This document shows positions 36,001 to 43,974 of a DNA stretch of 64,000 bases, piece after piece. The translations under genes and the position numbers were made by a program. The first letter of the stretch is position 1; every line of letters starts with the position of its first letter. Source of the stretch: Opisthorchis felineus (taxonomy: Eukaryota; Platyhelminthes; Trematoda; Opisthorchiida; Opisthorchiidae); NCBI GenBank assembly GCA_004794785.1, contig SJOL01005655.1, positions 137,154 through 201,153 on the forward strand, read 5' to 3'. Under the pieces are notes generated by a model. It ran no database searches and was not told where the DNA came from. It worked only from the letters and a program-made list of their open reading frames with translations.

Positions 36001-39000
36001 GATAAATTTGTTTACCTGAGCAGCTGTATACGTTCCGGTGGACTGGCTGGAGGTGAGATTATTTCTCGAATCGGAAAGCCCAGGGCAGCTTTTATCCACC
36101 TCCGACACCTATGGCACCGACGTGACGCCAGTTTGTCTGTCAAGGAAAGAGTTTACACTGCGGTGGTGCGATCCATACTGCTTTATGGATCAGAGACGTG
36201 GCCCCTACGCGTGGTGGACATACGGAAGATGTCAGTGTCTGACCATCAGTGTCTGCGAAGCACTGGTCAGGTCTGGTGGGAACATCGGATTAGTAACGCT
36301 GATGTACGCCAGATGGTCTTAGGAAGAAGGAACTCTCCCGCGATAGATGAATTACTCACACCTCATAGGTTACGCTGGTTAGGACATGTAATCCGCATGC
36401 TAGAAGACCGTCTGCCTCGCAGAGCTGTTTTTGCCCAACCCTGTGCTGAGTGGAAGGGAGGTTGACCTGGCAACGAAGTACGAAAGCACTGACCAGTAAA
36501 CTTAGTCGGGTCGGCAACTGCCACCTCCCGGGATGGGGTTCCGGGGACTCAACTCACAAATGGTTAATGACATTGACAGAAACGGCCCAATCGCGCAGTC
36601 AGTGGTGCTCGTGCATCAAACTTATAGCCTTCAATGCGTAGCTACTCAATTTCCGAACAAACTGAACATGCCTTCGCCTCCAAGGCTTGGTTGTATATCC
36701 CACACTCCCGTTTTGCGGTGATCGAAACTGTAGCAACTGGAACCAATGTGCCTATGGTACACGGTTTATAGCTGATAAATTGAAATTGAATTGAGATGCA
36801 CAGAACGTCGAGGCTTGGAGATTGATTTTGAGATCCCTGAGGATGTCCGCGCCGGATGACGCGCAGATGCTGCCTGCAAAACCGTTGCAGGACGAACGGA
36901 TTCGTTGGTCCTAAGTGCTGGGCCTACAAGGAGTGAGTTATTAATGGGGTGGAGAGAGAGGGGAGAAAAAGTATGTGAAAGAGGAAGAAGGGAGGCGTCA
37001 GCATTGGCATGTTTTCGCTTACCCGCCGTGCTGTATGCAGTGAGTAAGTGGCCCACCTGATGGCACCACGTGACGACCGATGTGGCATGTGGCAGCGGGA
37101 TAAAAGCTCAGATATCGTGGTGGCTGCTGGAGATCTGAATGCACAAGTGGGCAGACTTAACACCTCTGAGATTTTATTTGGTGGTCGACTTGGACTGCAC
37201 TCGTTAGGCAGTCAACGGCGAGCGAGTGCTTCAGCTATGTACTGACCACAGGTTGTTTTTATGCATTACTAACTTCTGAAATAGCTGAAGTCGTCCGGCT
37301 ACATGGTGTACTCCAGTGGCATGCCAGCTTGATCACATCGCCATTAGTTACCGATGGTGTGGATAAATAACTGGCTGCCGCTCGTTTTGGAACACGCATG
37401 TGGATTCCAACCACGCGCTCGTCCGTAGTCGCTCTTCCCTTCGTTTTCCAGGGATGCGCAATATGTGGACAAATCGCTTAACAACTGAGACTGGGAGATC
37501 CGGATTTGAGACGAATTTATCACAATCATTTTCTGCAGTTTCTTCCAACTGTCAACTGTTGGATATCCGGAATGAGACCGCCACATCTTTGCTCAATGCC
37601 GGGACTTTTGCGTGTGGCACGGCGCTACCAGTTCCTCTCGGGCACTGGATATCAGACAGATTAATTACACTATTTGAATCTCAGAGCAATATCCCCGCCG
37701 ATTCCGAACATGATTTGGCCCGGCGTCTCCTGAAGAGAGTGCTGTTTTGCGTGTCCATTTCATAGTGGCACAAGCAGTGCCTTTGACCTGGCAGAGGGGT
37801 ATGAAAGTGATCATGAAATGTCTGGGTACTGTCGGTGGGCCTCGCCTTCCAGGATGGAATCCGCGTATGGCTGATCAGTATCAGTGGGGTTCTTCTTGTC
37901 AGTTTCTATCTTGATTGTCCGAATGAGGTGTAGGCACCTCGGAATGATTTTGGTAAGCTAGGACTAGGCTCCTTACCCATCCACATATTTTTTATTCACA
38001 GTAAGGCTTTCAAATAAATTTGGTTGTACGGCAGCACAGCGTCATTGTTGAACACTGGTATTGCGTTGTCGATGATGATAATGATGGGTGCCTTTGCCTG
38101 TCTTCATAGGTCCGTGGCTGACGTTCCAGTGCAGCTCCATTTCTAAGAAGTATTGTGTTACCCGGTACGCAAGCACAAGTTTAGAATCTCACGACTGTTG
38201 TACTACTTTTGATGACTCATACAGATGATTTGGGCTTCATGTTCTTGGTACTCATTACGCTTGGAACTTTTCCCCTGCTTCACTGGGGCTTCCATCTTCT
38301 GTGTTCATAGGCCTGTGTGGATGTCCTGTCGAGTAATAGTTGGCTTGGACCTGCTCTGGCCGCCATGGAATTGTCTCAAATGGTCACTCAGGCTGTGTGG
38401 CACAAGGACTCATATCTTCGTCAAATACCACATTTCACAGCCGAGCGTATTGCTAGGTGTCGCGAGTCGAAAATCGAGACGGTCTTCGACTTGATAGAGA
38501 TGGAGGATGATGCACGCACTAAACTTCTCTCGGATCTCACTCCGGCGCAGCTGGCTGATGTTGCCAGGTTTTGCAATCGGTATCCCAACATCGAGATAAA
38601 TTACGATGTCGTGAACTTCGCTGGGACAAATCTTAGCAAAACATCAGTGAGAGCGTAAGTTTTCTCGTTTTTTATAAACCTATCTACACTGTTTTTCGGA
38701 TGTTCTGTCCCAGTGTTTTGCAGAATGAAGTTGCCTTTTGATCTTTCAGAACGTCCACTATCAGCTTTATTTTGCGTAGCTTAGCCGGATAGGCCCGGAT
38801 ATTTACTAGAAATCCACTAACTATTCGTCTACGACAGAACCATTGCATTCTTTAAATTACCAATGGATCACAATGCTCCGCTACTTTTGATTAGCACCGT
38901 CCTCAGAATTTACTCGGTTGATGAAAGAACGCACAATCCCGCTATCTACTCTCCGCACATGAAAATCGATTGGAATCCTGTTGTGAGTGTTTGTTTTAGT

Positions 39001-42000
39001 TCGAGTCTTCTGAGATGAAGAATGTAGTCTTGTGCTCTGGTGGTGACGTCGATCACACAGGACATTCCAGATGGAAGTGTTCTGGATGCTGCAACTCAGA
39101 GCGAAAGACTGCATGTTGCTAGTCAGCAGCCTGGCACACCAGGCCATTTAAGTGGAAGACAGAACTCAGGAAATGAAAATCTGGCCCTTCGGACATTGAC
39201 TGATTAGTGTGGGGAGAAACTATCACTAATTTATGTGCGAGCTGATATGAGAACAAATGAGCAAACAAATCTCACTTGGAAGAAAACTGATTGCAGGGAA
39301 ACGTAGGAATTTCCAGCCTTCTGTTGCCTACCGGTTAGTACAGAGCTCCCTACAGATTTACTGAGAGTTTTTGGTCTGAGATAGACGGGTATTCTGTATT
39401 CTGTGCAGTAGTTTCGATACTTGTGTACAAAATCTTGGTGCTCTTATGTGGCTTCTGATAAAAACGTTTTTAGCACTTTCGTGCTATCGTTTTGTCGGAC
39501 GATTCTGGTACTTTGATGATCGATTCAGTGGAACACTTCATGTGATCGGGTAGGTGCATATGATATGGAGAATGTTCCTTCTTGAGGGCTACAGCTTGCT
39601 CGATAGGAAGAGGTTGCCCTGTCAAGCGCCATGGCATCTGGCTTTCATAGGACATCTGTGTGCCCAATACTTCCTTTCATTCCATTCTTAGGAACATATC
39701 TACGAGGAAAGAAAACAGTTAAATTCATCCCTATCCATATATCGTCCTGCATTTGCATTGTGTTCCATTATTCAGTATACCCTGCCTATAATGCTTCAAA
39801 ATAGGACAAAACCAGTGAGTGCTGATCATACAGTAACCCTGTAACCCCCGAAGGCAGGGGATTATTGTTGGGCGGTTTTTTGTCAATAATGGAAGGCTAT
39901 CTAACGTCTATTATTGAATATCATGTTTTGGATCATCAAATCCTCCGAGTATGTGGGATCTGTGGTCCTGGTTATGCTTTTTTTTTAATAGGGGAGGGAT
40001 TGAACTCACCGTCTACTCGTTCTTTTGGTTGGAATGGGATAAGATGAACGAATTACATTAAAACATCCCCACACAGTCAACTACCTTGTCTAGTCATTCA
40101 TTAAGGCTTCAGGTCGAAATCTAGGTATCAGAAACTCCTGGTATAATTGGCTGTATGTGGATACGAATAAATGGATTGAATCGCTCGTAACAGTAACCGC
40201 TAATGTTGTTGAATGAGTGAGGGTTTGTATTTAAGGAGACGTCATTCGGTAGCTTTATATGTGTATGAAGTGACTCAATCATCTGACCAAGTGTTTCTTA
40301 ATAAGTACTATGTAAATCAGCCAGGAAATTCAGAATTCCTCGGGCTTAAGATAAATTTACTTTGGGCTTAGAGCGTTCCATCACATTGCCACAGGTGTTT
40401 GTGAGTGTCTTCCTAAACTCATCCAAAGGTGTGCCAAAGCTGTTGGACGATGTTGTCAGGCGTAAGTGGCCGTGCTTTCAGAGGTTCTGTGGCATGAGAT
40501 GTGATTTCATCAGATAGAATACTAGTATCGAGAAGGTTCGAAAGTGAATAACTGGTTCATGGGTTGAACATCTTAAAATTCACAAAAGCGAGGGGAATTT
40601 TAACCAGTTGTAATAAAGTAATCTGCATGTACAACCTCTCATGACCGGCCAGCCCCTATTAGTCCATTTTTCTGTCCATTTATCCCATTACAGTGGTGAG
40701 ACCCTGACTGTGAATGTTTCGCTTGAACGAGAGGAGGATAATGTTGGACCCGTTGTCGCGCCATTCTTCTCTCAGGTATATCCATTGACCAGTGTTGATA
40801 GGTTATGTTTTTTTTTTTATTATTGATTTCCGCCTTCTCTTTGAGTAAACTGGCTAGATTTAGACATTCTGAAATTAAAACCAGTGCGGAAATCTACACA
40901 GGTCTATGTTGTTGCACAAAAGGCGCTCAGTACAACTTTCCGCTATCATATCCTCTGCAGAGCCGTTCTCTCCGAGCAGCTGGAGGCTTTGTTATTTGTT
41001 GTTTCAAACATGGGGGGTCCGTTTCTTCCCATCTCTGACATGTTTTGAGTGGACTTGCCTGTACGTATGCTTTAGAGTCGGGGTGGCTCAGTGGTTAAGG
41101 CGCGAACTCTCTGACCGGAAGGTCCGTGGTTCGAACCCGACCTCTGCATCTCGACTTCTGTCTAGGCTTGGGCAACCTGACAGTATGTCGGCCCTCGTGC
41201 TTCCTTCGGGTGGCATGACAGCCGGGTACCGAAAGGGTGCTACAGCTGAACCTTTTTTATGCATTGTGATTTCAGTTAGAATGCATTTTTGCATCATTCT
41301 ACGTACCACCAACTATTGTCGATGGTTTGCAGGTCAGTTGTCTGGTACAACACTCGCTGTCGATGGTGACTTCGGTTAACCTGATCATATTGTCGTTTTA
41401 TCGAGGTTGCCATATTTCGATGGGTCGGAAATATTTATTGTGACTAACGTGCATATCCGTATGGCTCTTCTCTCCTTATATGATAGGGATTCGTTCTCTC
41501 TATATATGTGAGGGGGGTCATTTCTATATATGGGAGGGATTCGTAACCAGAAGAATCGTCGGATAGAGTGTGATGTGACTAATAGTATTGAACTCAGAAG
41601 AGCAGAACCGATATTGCTTATTGCATGGGATTCAGTTCTTGGTGGTCAGTAGGCCGTGTAAGTGCCACTTCTCTTTACCGGTGTAAGTTGTATGTTAGTG
41701 CTCGTTATTCATACTGCAGTGTAATTTTTCGCTTGGCTGTAAGTTGTTGGCCCATATCTTTCTCATACTGAGATTTGATGGATCTTTGTGGATTTTCGAA
41801 GTGGTATTTGTAACTAGAAGTGACTTTGATATGCATCACTTAGGTGTACGAGGTAGAGGTGTCACTGTTTTGTGTGCACTGTATGCTTTTTAACGACTAA
41901 ATTAAAGATCCGTCTTCAAGTTGGGTCCAAACCTTTCACTTCATTTTCAATTCCATGACTGACACTGAAGCAAAATCGGTACGCAAACTTTTGTTGTCAT

Positions 42001-43524
42001 ACTGCGGATGAAATAATCTGTAGAATGTGCAGCATTCTGTCGATCATAGCGCCAAAAAGGGGTTATGCTATGGACAAAACATGTGCTTCACAGGACTCGC
42101 GCGATTGATCCATTTGATACCCCCGAGATGCGTACAGGCCTTCGGTTCCCAGTTATCATTGCCGCCGCCAATCGGTATCTATGTAGCTAACTGATCACAA
42201 ACTGGGATAAATGCCATAACCGAGGGAATGATGATGCACACTATTCGTATTCCGAAGGTGTAGATAATAATTTTCGTTGTTTGGGAAGTCAAAGTCATAT
42301 TGGTGACGAAGGAATGATGGTCGGCTGGCAACACTATCCCGAACCATAAAAAAGCCTCATCAACATGGGCAGGTGTCGTCCGCTGGATTAGGGTCTTGGC
42401 GGAAACCCTTGTCGATAACTGAAGACACTTCCCAAGGTGGAAGTCTGGTATCCACTGGCTAATCCGCTTACCCTAGGACTTATCTTCCAAATTTCAGTTA
42501 CCACAACTCAAGGTAACATCCTTATCTCCTTTCGTTTTCGTTCCTGCTTTTCTTACCGAGGGACGACGTGTGTCCAAAATGCCCTTAGCCTCAGTTAGAG
42601 TAATGATAATAATAATGTTCACACCTCGCAATTGCAACTACTAATAATAATGCATTTCGGTATGTAGCAGGAAAGCGTCTAACTTGACTGTGGTTGGTTC
42701 TTTTGAGGTGTAATCCACAACGGCAGTCGTTTGTGGATCGATGTCTTGATTCCCTGGTTCTTGTCCTCATTTGCACACCTCATCGATGTGTAGTTTCCGA
42801 CCACAAATGTGCAGCTAAGTGTGTCGACAGATGTGTATTCATTCTTGCCCTTTAATAATTGTTAGACAATTAGGTGTATCTCAACTATTCTCGTCTTGAT
42901 GGAGGCATGTTGTTCACCCAGTCGTCGATCTGAACCGTCGGTCCGGTTTCATCCTGAAATTCCATTCCCCTACAAGCCCCTGTTCAGGATGACTCGGTGC
43001 ATGATACATGTAAGCCACTGATCCATTTGAATTTCCAGTCATTCTCTGGATGCATCAGATTTTCTGATCTGGTTTCAGGGGGGACGGTTCACCTGACGAG
43101 GCTGAACTCGTAGATTTGCTTTGGAAACGCAACAGATTTAAAGTCAACCGGAATTTATTCCGATGTCGCACTGTATTCGGTTGGCCCCGGTCGGATTGCT
43201 TTGTTAGCGTAACTTGGTGTGTCTTAGACTCTGTGGTTTCACTGTATTGGATTAATGTTCACAATCTTTTCATGTCTATAGCCTCGTGAGGAAGGCTGGT
43301 GGTTGGTGATTGGGGAGCAGAGGACAAATTCGCTTGTTGCAATCAAGCGATTGTTTGTTTCGCAGTCAATGAAGATCCGGTTAGATTTGACTGCTCCAAC
43401 CCATTCTGGACGGCACGAGTTCACCCTATTCTTCATGTCCGATGCCTATATGGGTTGTGATCAAGAGTACAAATTCACCATCGATGTGCGCGAAGGTGCG
43501 GGTGGTCGTTCTCATGCCGACTGA
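1..43524 (+). CDS. SNRNP200: Brr2 / U5 snRNP 200-kDa helicase gene, 5'-partial, 14 exons
   Basis: Brr2 is the Ski2-like ATP-dependent RNA helicase of the U5 snRNP that unwinds U4/U6 snRNA during spliceosome activation in the nucleus. Exons joined by homology are 1-88, 4367-4735, 4858-5013, 6042-6448, 13544-13811, 18581-18772, 19449-20954, 22052-22369, 23689-24816, 26420-26585, 28905-29194, 38311-38654, 40694-40775 and 43282-43524. Every junction is GT-AG, phases agree, and the joined frame is open for 1,851 residues to a TGA. Order of domains: N-cassette RecA1/RecA2, winged helix, Sec63 unit, linker, C-cassette RecA1/RecA2, Sec63 unit. Compared with the human protein (2,136 aa), about 350 N-terminal residues lie upstream of the window. 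The family is identified with high certainty; individual splice sites are predictions without transcript support. Confidence 0.96.
1345..1785 (+). repeat. Fold-back repeat carrying a hammerhead ribozyme
   Basis: Two 81-bp arms, 1345-1425 and 1558-1638, are inverted copies with about 5 mismatches. A second inverted pair, 1506-1552 against 1739-1785, is less similar. The ribozyme motif lies at 1698-1740, just before the second copy of that pair. A related, decayed repeat with the same order of segments is found at about 43975-44262, so the layout belongs to a repeat family. It resembles non-autonomous ribozyme retroelements (retrozyme or SINE-like); no protein is encoded. Confidence 0.7.
1698..1740 (+). 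ncRNA. Type I hammerhead ribozyme motif
   Basis: All core parts are visible. Stem I is GCCTAC (1698-1703) against GTGGGC (1735-1740), six pairs with one wobble. The core CTGATGA is at 1704-1710. Stem II is GCCC/GGGC with loop CGAGAA (1711-1724). GAA is at 1725-1727. Stem III is ACC/GGT (1728-1733) and is self-complementary with no loop. The cleavage triplet is GTC, with cut predicted after C1734. A loopless stem III implies activity as a dimer of tandem copies or double hammerhead, as known for minimal hammerheads of retroelements. Activity is not shown. Confidence 0.8.
2484..2528 (-). ncRNA. Hammerhead-like ribozyme motif, left arm
   Basis: On the minus strand: stem I GCACTG/CAGTGC (2528-2523 and 2489-2484), core CTGATGA (2522-2516), stem II TCC/GGA with loop CAATAA and a U-U mismatch at the core-proximal position, GAA (2501-2499), and palindromic stem III ACAGCTGT (2498-2491). 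Cut predicted after A at 2490. The U-U pair at the base of stem II is not canonical and may weaken activity. Confidence 0.6.
2582..2657 (+). repeat. tRNA-like SINE head
   Basis: The segment contains an A-box-like TGGCCGAATGGTTAAG and a B-box-like GGTTCGAGAC with tRNA-like spacing, resembling Leu/Ser-type tRNAs. The 3' part does not pair with the 5' end as an acceptor stem, so this is the RNA polymerase III promoter head of a SINE-type repeat, not a functional tRNA gene. Confidence 0.6.
2666..2710 (+). ncRNA. Hammerhead-like ribozyme motif, right arm
   Basis: Stem I GCACTG (2666-2671) pairs perfectly with CAGTGC (2705-2710). The core CTGATGA is at 2672-2678. Stem II TCC/GGA has loop CAATAA and a U-U mismatch at its base. 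GAA is at 2693-2695. Stem III ATAGCTGT (2696-2703) is nearly palindromic with one wobble. Cut predicted after A2704. It lies directly behind the tRNA-like head. Confidence 0.6.
4367..4735 (+). CDS. SNRNP200: Brr2 exon: entry to the N-terminal helicase cassette
   Basis: This codes for residues 30-152 of the visible protein. The stretches [22 protein letters not shown] and [14 protein letters not shown] are hallmarks of Brr2 just before the ATP-binding loop. The acceptor at 4366/4367 was chosen from the pyrimidine-rich tract and phase; an in-frame TAA at 4331-4333 bars a longer exon. The donor gtaagt at 4736 cuts the Walker A motif between APT and GAGKT. Confidence 0.93.
4858..5013 (+). CDS. 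SNRNP200: Brr2 exon: Walker A and motif Ia of the N-cassette
   Basis: Fifty-two codons (residues 153-204) start with GAGKTNVAL, the phosphate-binding loop, and include [12 protein letters not shown], the motif Ia region of Ski2-like helicases. Flanking introns are phase 0 with clear ag/GGT and AAA/gtaagt borders. The preceding intron is only 122 bp, the shortest in the window. Confidence 0.95.
5014..6041 (+). other. Intron 3 (1.0 kb)
   Basis: Unique-looking sequence with no recognisable element or gene. The open frames at 5286-5483 (+) and 5573-6007 (-) have no family resemblance and are treated as chance. Confidence 0.6.
6042..6448 (+). CDS. SNRNP200: Brr2 exon: DEIH box and motif III of the N-cassette
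   Basis: Residues 205-339 plus two bases of codon 340. It contains [14 protein letters not shown] (motif Ib), DEIH (motif II, residues 263-266, bases 6216-6227) and SATLPN (motif III, residues 313-318). Between motifs II and III is a glycine-rich insertion, residues 291-306 with a run of six Gly, about 13 residues longer than in human Brr2. The donor gtgagt splits a Ser codon. Confidence 0.95.
6449..13543 (+). other. Intron 4 (7.1 kb)
   Basis: Contains a minus-strand non-LTR retrotransposon fragment at 8145-9475. In the rest (6449-8145 and 9475-13543) I recognise no gene. Several open frames of 60-97 codons, such as 10752-11045 minus, could not be placed in any family. Confidence 0.6.
8145..9475 (-). 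mobile_element. Non-LTR retrotransposon fragment, family B (RTE/CR1-like), RT to 3' end
   Basis: On the minus strand, pieces of reverse transcriptase appear in order: IFKKGARSE and FQPGRG blocks (9364-9140), a catalytic-loop region where the usual YADD reads YPDD (near 8950), then the C-terminal region with [11 protein letters not shown] and [14 protein letters not shown] (8867-8445). The 3' part matches the tail of the other family B copies (31547-32450, 37100-38095, 44700-45445). Frames are interrupted, so it is dead. The 5' half with the endonuclease is missing. Confidence 0.8.
13544..13811 (+). CDS. SNRNP200: Brr2 exon: start of RecA2, N-cassette
   Basis: Codes for the end of the split Ser-340 codon and residues 341-429: [25 protein letters not shown] (motif IV) and the CLEKDTLG stretch, ending EAEQ before the donor gtaggt. 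These blocks are among the most conserved of Brr2. The open frame continues past the donor but loses all similarity there. Confidence 0.95.
14152..14358 (-). repeat. Left inverted repeat (pLTR-like) of the Penelope-like element
   Basis: The reverse complement aligns along its length with 15794-16012. It shares blocks such as GTGTGGTTGGTCCCGAGGTG and TCAGTGCTAGGTTGAGTGGG. On the minus strand a hammerhead-like core CTGAGGA (14226-14220) is followed by a hairpin and GATAC instead of GAAAC, near 14191-14230. Confidence 0.75.
15794..16012 (+). repeat. Right inverted repeat (pLTR-like) of the Penelope-like element
   Basis: Inverted partner of 14152-14358. A CTGAGGA core sits at 15936-15942, followed by a TATCA/TGATA hairpin and GATAC at 15962-15966. 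Hammerhead ribozymes are known in pLTRs of Penelope-like elements; this copy lacks the conserved GAAA and is probably inactive. Confidence 0.7.
18581..18772 (+). CDS. SNRNP200: Brr2 exon: RecA2 motifs of the N-cassette
   Basis: Sixty-four codons (residues 430-493) with [16 protein letters not shown], the [18 protein letters not shown] block and the motif V block [20 protein letters not shown]. This is nearly identical in kind to other animal Brr2 proteins. Both borders are phase 0 (acag/GTG, CAG/gtaagc). Confidence 0.96.
18773..19448 (+). other. Intron 6 (0.7 kb)
   Basis: T-rich unique-looking sequence ending in a good acceptor (tcccacag). No element recognised. Confidence 0.6.
19449..20954 (+). 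CDS. SNRNP200: Brr2 exon: motif VI, winged helix, first Sec63 unit and linker
   Basis: The largest exon codes for 502 residues (494-995). It opens with [16 protein letters not shown] and [11 protein letters not shown] (motif VI, residues 513-523). It then runs through the winged-helix region, the first Sec63 unit ([42 protein letters not shown]), the Ig-like part ([20 protein letters not shown]-like [10 protein letters not shown]) and the linker [13 protein letters not shown]...LLDLQPLP. It ends at FNPIQTQ with donor gtgagt. No internal stop or frameshift. Confidence 0.97.
20955..22051 (+). other. Intron 7 (1.1 kb)
   Basis: Contains a minus-strand non-LTR fragment at 21331-21798. No other element is recognised in the remainder. 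Confidence 0.6.
21331..21798 (-). mobile_element. C-terminal fragment of a non-LTR retrotransposon
   Basis: A 155-codon minus-strand frame begins with [20 protein letters not shown], a diverged form of the [11 protein letters not shown] block common to the C-terminal region of RTE/CR1-like elements. Downstream residues resemble the region leading to the usual [11 protein letters not shown] block but are strongly changed. It is isolated from any RT domain and therefore a dead fragment. Confidence 0.6.
22052..22369 (+). CDS. SNRNP200: Brr2 exon: Walker A and motif Ia of the C-cassette
   Basis: Codes for residues 996-1101. [12 protein letters not shown] leads into APTGSGKT (Walker A, residues 1011-1018), intact. 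A Ser/Gly-rich insertion follows the first helix ([18 protein letters not shown]), absent from human Brr2. The motif Ia region reads [10 protein letters not shown] where human has a PMEALAEQ block. It ends [16 protein letters not shown] before gtaagt. Confidence 0.95.
22370..23688 (+). other. Intron 8 (1.3 kb)
   Basis: Contains a plus-strand 5'-truncated family A non-LTR copy at 22702-23229. Nothing is recognised in 22370-22700 or 23230-23688. Confidence 0.6.
22702..23229 (+). mobile_element. 5'-truncated family A non-LTR retrotransposon copy
   Basis: From about 22702 the sequence matches the last ~550 bp of the family A element in intron 11 (36255-36795), including the [15 protein letters not shown] block and the same 3' non-coding tail. 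It lacks a ~23-base segment present near 36435 and ends in TTGAA-type short repeats. The truncated 5' end and repeat tail are typical of target-primed insertion. Confidence 0.85.
23689..24816 (+). CDS. SNRNP200: Brr2 exon: most of the C-terminal helicase cassette
   Basis: Codes for residues 1102-1477. [18 protein letters not shown] opens the exon. Motif II reads DNLH (residues 1132-1135, bases 23779-23790) where human has DEVH. The motif III region is SHSLLN in place of SSSLSN. The motif V region [15 protein letters not shown] has about four more residues than human and lacks the WG-MN core. [16 protein letters not shown] and the [19 protein letters not shown] block are well kept. The C-cassette of Brr2 is known as a regulatory pseudo-helicase in other species, so loss of catalytic residues is plausible. 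Confidence 0.95.
24817..26419 (+). other. Intron 9 (1.6 kb) with an AAT microsatellite
   Basis: A short (AAT)n tract lies at about 25733-25753. Apart from this no element or gene is recognised; the open frames at 24859-25248 and 25187-25396 run on past the exon without family resemblance. Confidence 0.6.
26420..26585 (+). CDS. SNRNP200: Brr2 exon: winged helix of the C-cassette
   Basis: Fifty-five codons plus one base (residues 1478-1532). The [13 protein letters not shown] block, [17 protein letters not shown] and [11 protein letters not shown] match the conserved end of the C-cassette winged helix. The donor gtaagt leaves one base of a Glu codon, completed by AG in the next exon. Confidence 0.95.
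26586..28904 (+). other. Intron 10 (2.3 kb)
   Basis: No transposon or gene recognised. The open frames at 27826-28200 and 28217-28498 have no family resemblance. Confidence 0.55.
28905..29194 (+). CDS. SNRNP200: Brr2 exon: start of the second Sec63 unit
   Basis: Two bases of a split Glu codon plus 96 codons (residues 1534-1629). [32 protein letters not shown] and [16 protein letters not shown] match the second Sec63 domain. The exon ends GCTIRLIQ before gtaggc. Confidence 0.95.
31547..32450 (-). mobile_element. Internally deleted family B non-LTR retrotransposon
   Basis: On the minus strand the frame 32361-31924 starts inside the AP-type endonuclease ([11 protein letters not shown], then [11 protein letters not shown]). 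It passes directly, without a stop, into the C-terminal region ([16 protein letters not shown], then [16 protein letters not shown]). The rest of the endonuclease and all of the RT domain are missing. The 3' end has an AATAAA-like stretch and finishes in (GATGAT)n near 31547-31575. Confidence 0.8.
33240..36795 (+). mobile_element. Near full-length family A non-LTR retrotransposon (RTE/CR1-like), inactive
   Basis: Order: 5' leader (from about 33240), AP-type endonuclease ([14 protein letters not shown] near 33745; AYAPTD near 34095; [14 protein letters not shown] near 34190), linker, reverse transcriptase ([17 protein letters not shown] near 35127; [14 protein letters not shown] near 35400; [10 protein letters not shown] near 35500), C-terminal region ([10 protein letters not shown] near 36370) and 3' tail with TTGAA-type repeats to about 36795. 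Breaks: frameshifts near 33840 and 35265, stops at about 34237, 34365 and 35653, and the catalytic YADD box reads NAND near 35818. The element is dead. The assignment to RTE rather than CR1 is uncertain. Confidence 0.85.
37100..38095 (+). mobile_element. Internally deleted family B non-LTR copy
   Basis: An endonuclease piece ([16 protein letters not shown] at about 37114-37161, [16 protein letters not shown] at about 37401-37450) is followed after ~37750 by the 3' untranslated tail seen in the other family B copies (TTGACCTGGCAGAGGGGTAT, 37779-37798), ending in GATGATGATAATGATG near 38070-38090. RT and C-terminal coding are missing. Several stops interrupt the frame. Confidence 0.75.
38311..38654 (+). 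CDS. SNRNP200: Brr2 exon: helix-hairpin-helix part of the second Sec63 unit
   Basis: 114 codons plus two bases (residues 1630-1743). [48 protein letters not shown] and [15 protein letters not shown] are clear Brr2 blocks. The last ~13 residues, before the gtaagt donor, diverge from human. Confidence 0.95.
38655..40693 (+). other. Intron 12 (2.0 kb)
   Basis: No recognisable element or gene. The frame at 38881-39147 minus and others of 60-90 codons show no family resemblance. Confidence 0.55.
40694..40775 (+). CDS. SNRNP200: Brr2 exon: beta strand of the C-terminal Ig-like domain
   Basis: A small 82-base exon completes an Ala codon and codes for 27 residues ([19 protein letters not shown] and the following VVAPFF block), matching the VQLEREEE...GPVIAPLF region of human Brr2. 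The acceptor is cattacag, the donor gtatat. Its size and conserved LEREE block make it certain despite the short length. Confidence 0.92.
41077..41280 (+). repeat. tRNA-derived SINE
   Basis: The head has an A box (TGGCTCAGTGG, 41084-41094) and a B box (GGTTCGAACCC, 41128-41138) with tRNA spacing. A non-tRNA body follows (TAGGCTTGGGCAACC at about 41163-41177). It does not fold as a complete tRNA with acceptor stem. The 3' end near 41280 is estimated from a T-rich stretch at about 41252-41257. No hammerhead motif is visible in this copy. Confidence 0.7.
41472..41547 (+). repeat. Short tandem repeat, three ~25-bp units
   Basis: Three imperfect units share a core of TATATG, a G-rich run and ATTCGT or a variant, at about 41472, 41496 and 41522. 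Confidence 0.55.
43282..43524 (+). CDS. SNRNP200: Brr2 last exon: C-terminal Ig-like domain and stop
   Basis: Eighty codons then TGA (43522-43524). [40 protein letters not shown] and TIDVRE match the C-terminus of Brr2. The final residues (GAGGRSHAD) differ from the acidic SDSD tail of the human protein. The acceptor is gtctatag. Confidence 0.96.
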   Translation, partial: PREEGWWLVIGEQRTNSLVAIKRLFVSQSMKIRLDLTAPTHSGRHEFTLFFMSDAYMGCDQEYKFTIDVREGAGGRSHAD

Positions 43525-43890
43525 ATATTTTCAGACTGTTTTGCCGCTTTACCAGCCCTTAATACATCCAAGACCTGTGCCATTTTCAGCCAGTTGTACA
43601 TTCCCTGTGTATGATAAAGAACCTCCGTTCTCACTTCTTAAGAACACATTTCAAGTTTACCCTGGGTTGTTCGCTTCTGCAGTGTCGTCCTACCACATTA
43701 ACGGCGGTCATCCCCTTTACATCATCAAAATAATGCTACCAGCGAATGGTTTATCAAATGCGGTGCCAGTATAATCCAAATATGGTTTCATAATTACAGT
43801 TGTCTTAGGTGTAATTTTAATGGTGTTGTGCATGATTTCAAGCACAGGCCCAACTCCGAAGCCTTTGTTCGCTGATTAAATCAAAACTTG
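43525..43890 (+). other. Probable 3' UTR of Brr2
   Basis: No canonical AATAAA was found within 400 bases. A variant signal ATTAAA is at 43875-43880, about 350 bases after the stop, and is the best candidate for the polyadenylation signal. Confidence 0.4.
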
Positions 43891-43974
43891 CGGTTGATTC
43901 TATGCGAAATGGACTTACGTAATTCTCCGTTCAGAAAGGCTTTACAAAAGCAGACAAGCGACCAACTAGGAGAA

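Larger units (their letters stand above)
29195..38310 (+). other. Intron 11 (9.1 kb), the retroelement-rich intron
   Basis: The largest intron. It contains a family B deletion derivative (31547-32450, minus), a near full-length family A element (about 33240-36795, plus) and a second family B derivative (about 37100-38095, plus). The segments 29195-31545 and 32450-33240 show no recognisable element. Confidence 0.7.
40776..43281 (+). other. Intron 13 (2.5 kb)
   Basis: Contains a tRNA-derived SINE (from 41077), a short tandem repeat (41472-41547) and a small AAT-rich tract near 42597-42650. The remainder shows nothing recognisable. Confidence 0.6.

Noticed and set aside
41077..41150. Functional tRNA gene in intron 13
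   Set aside because: No convincing acceptor stem and a SINE-type body continues past the tRNA-like part.
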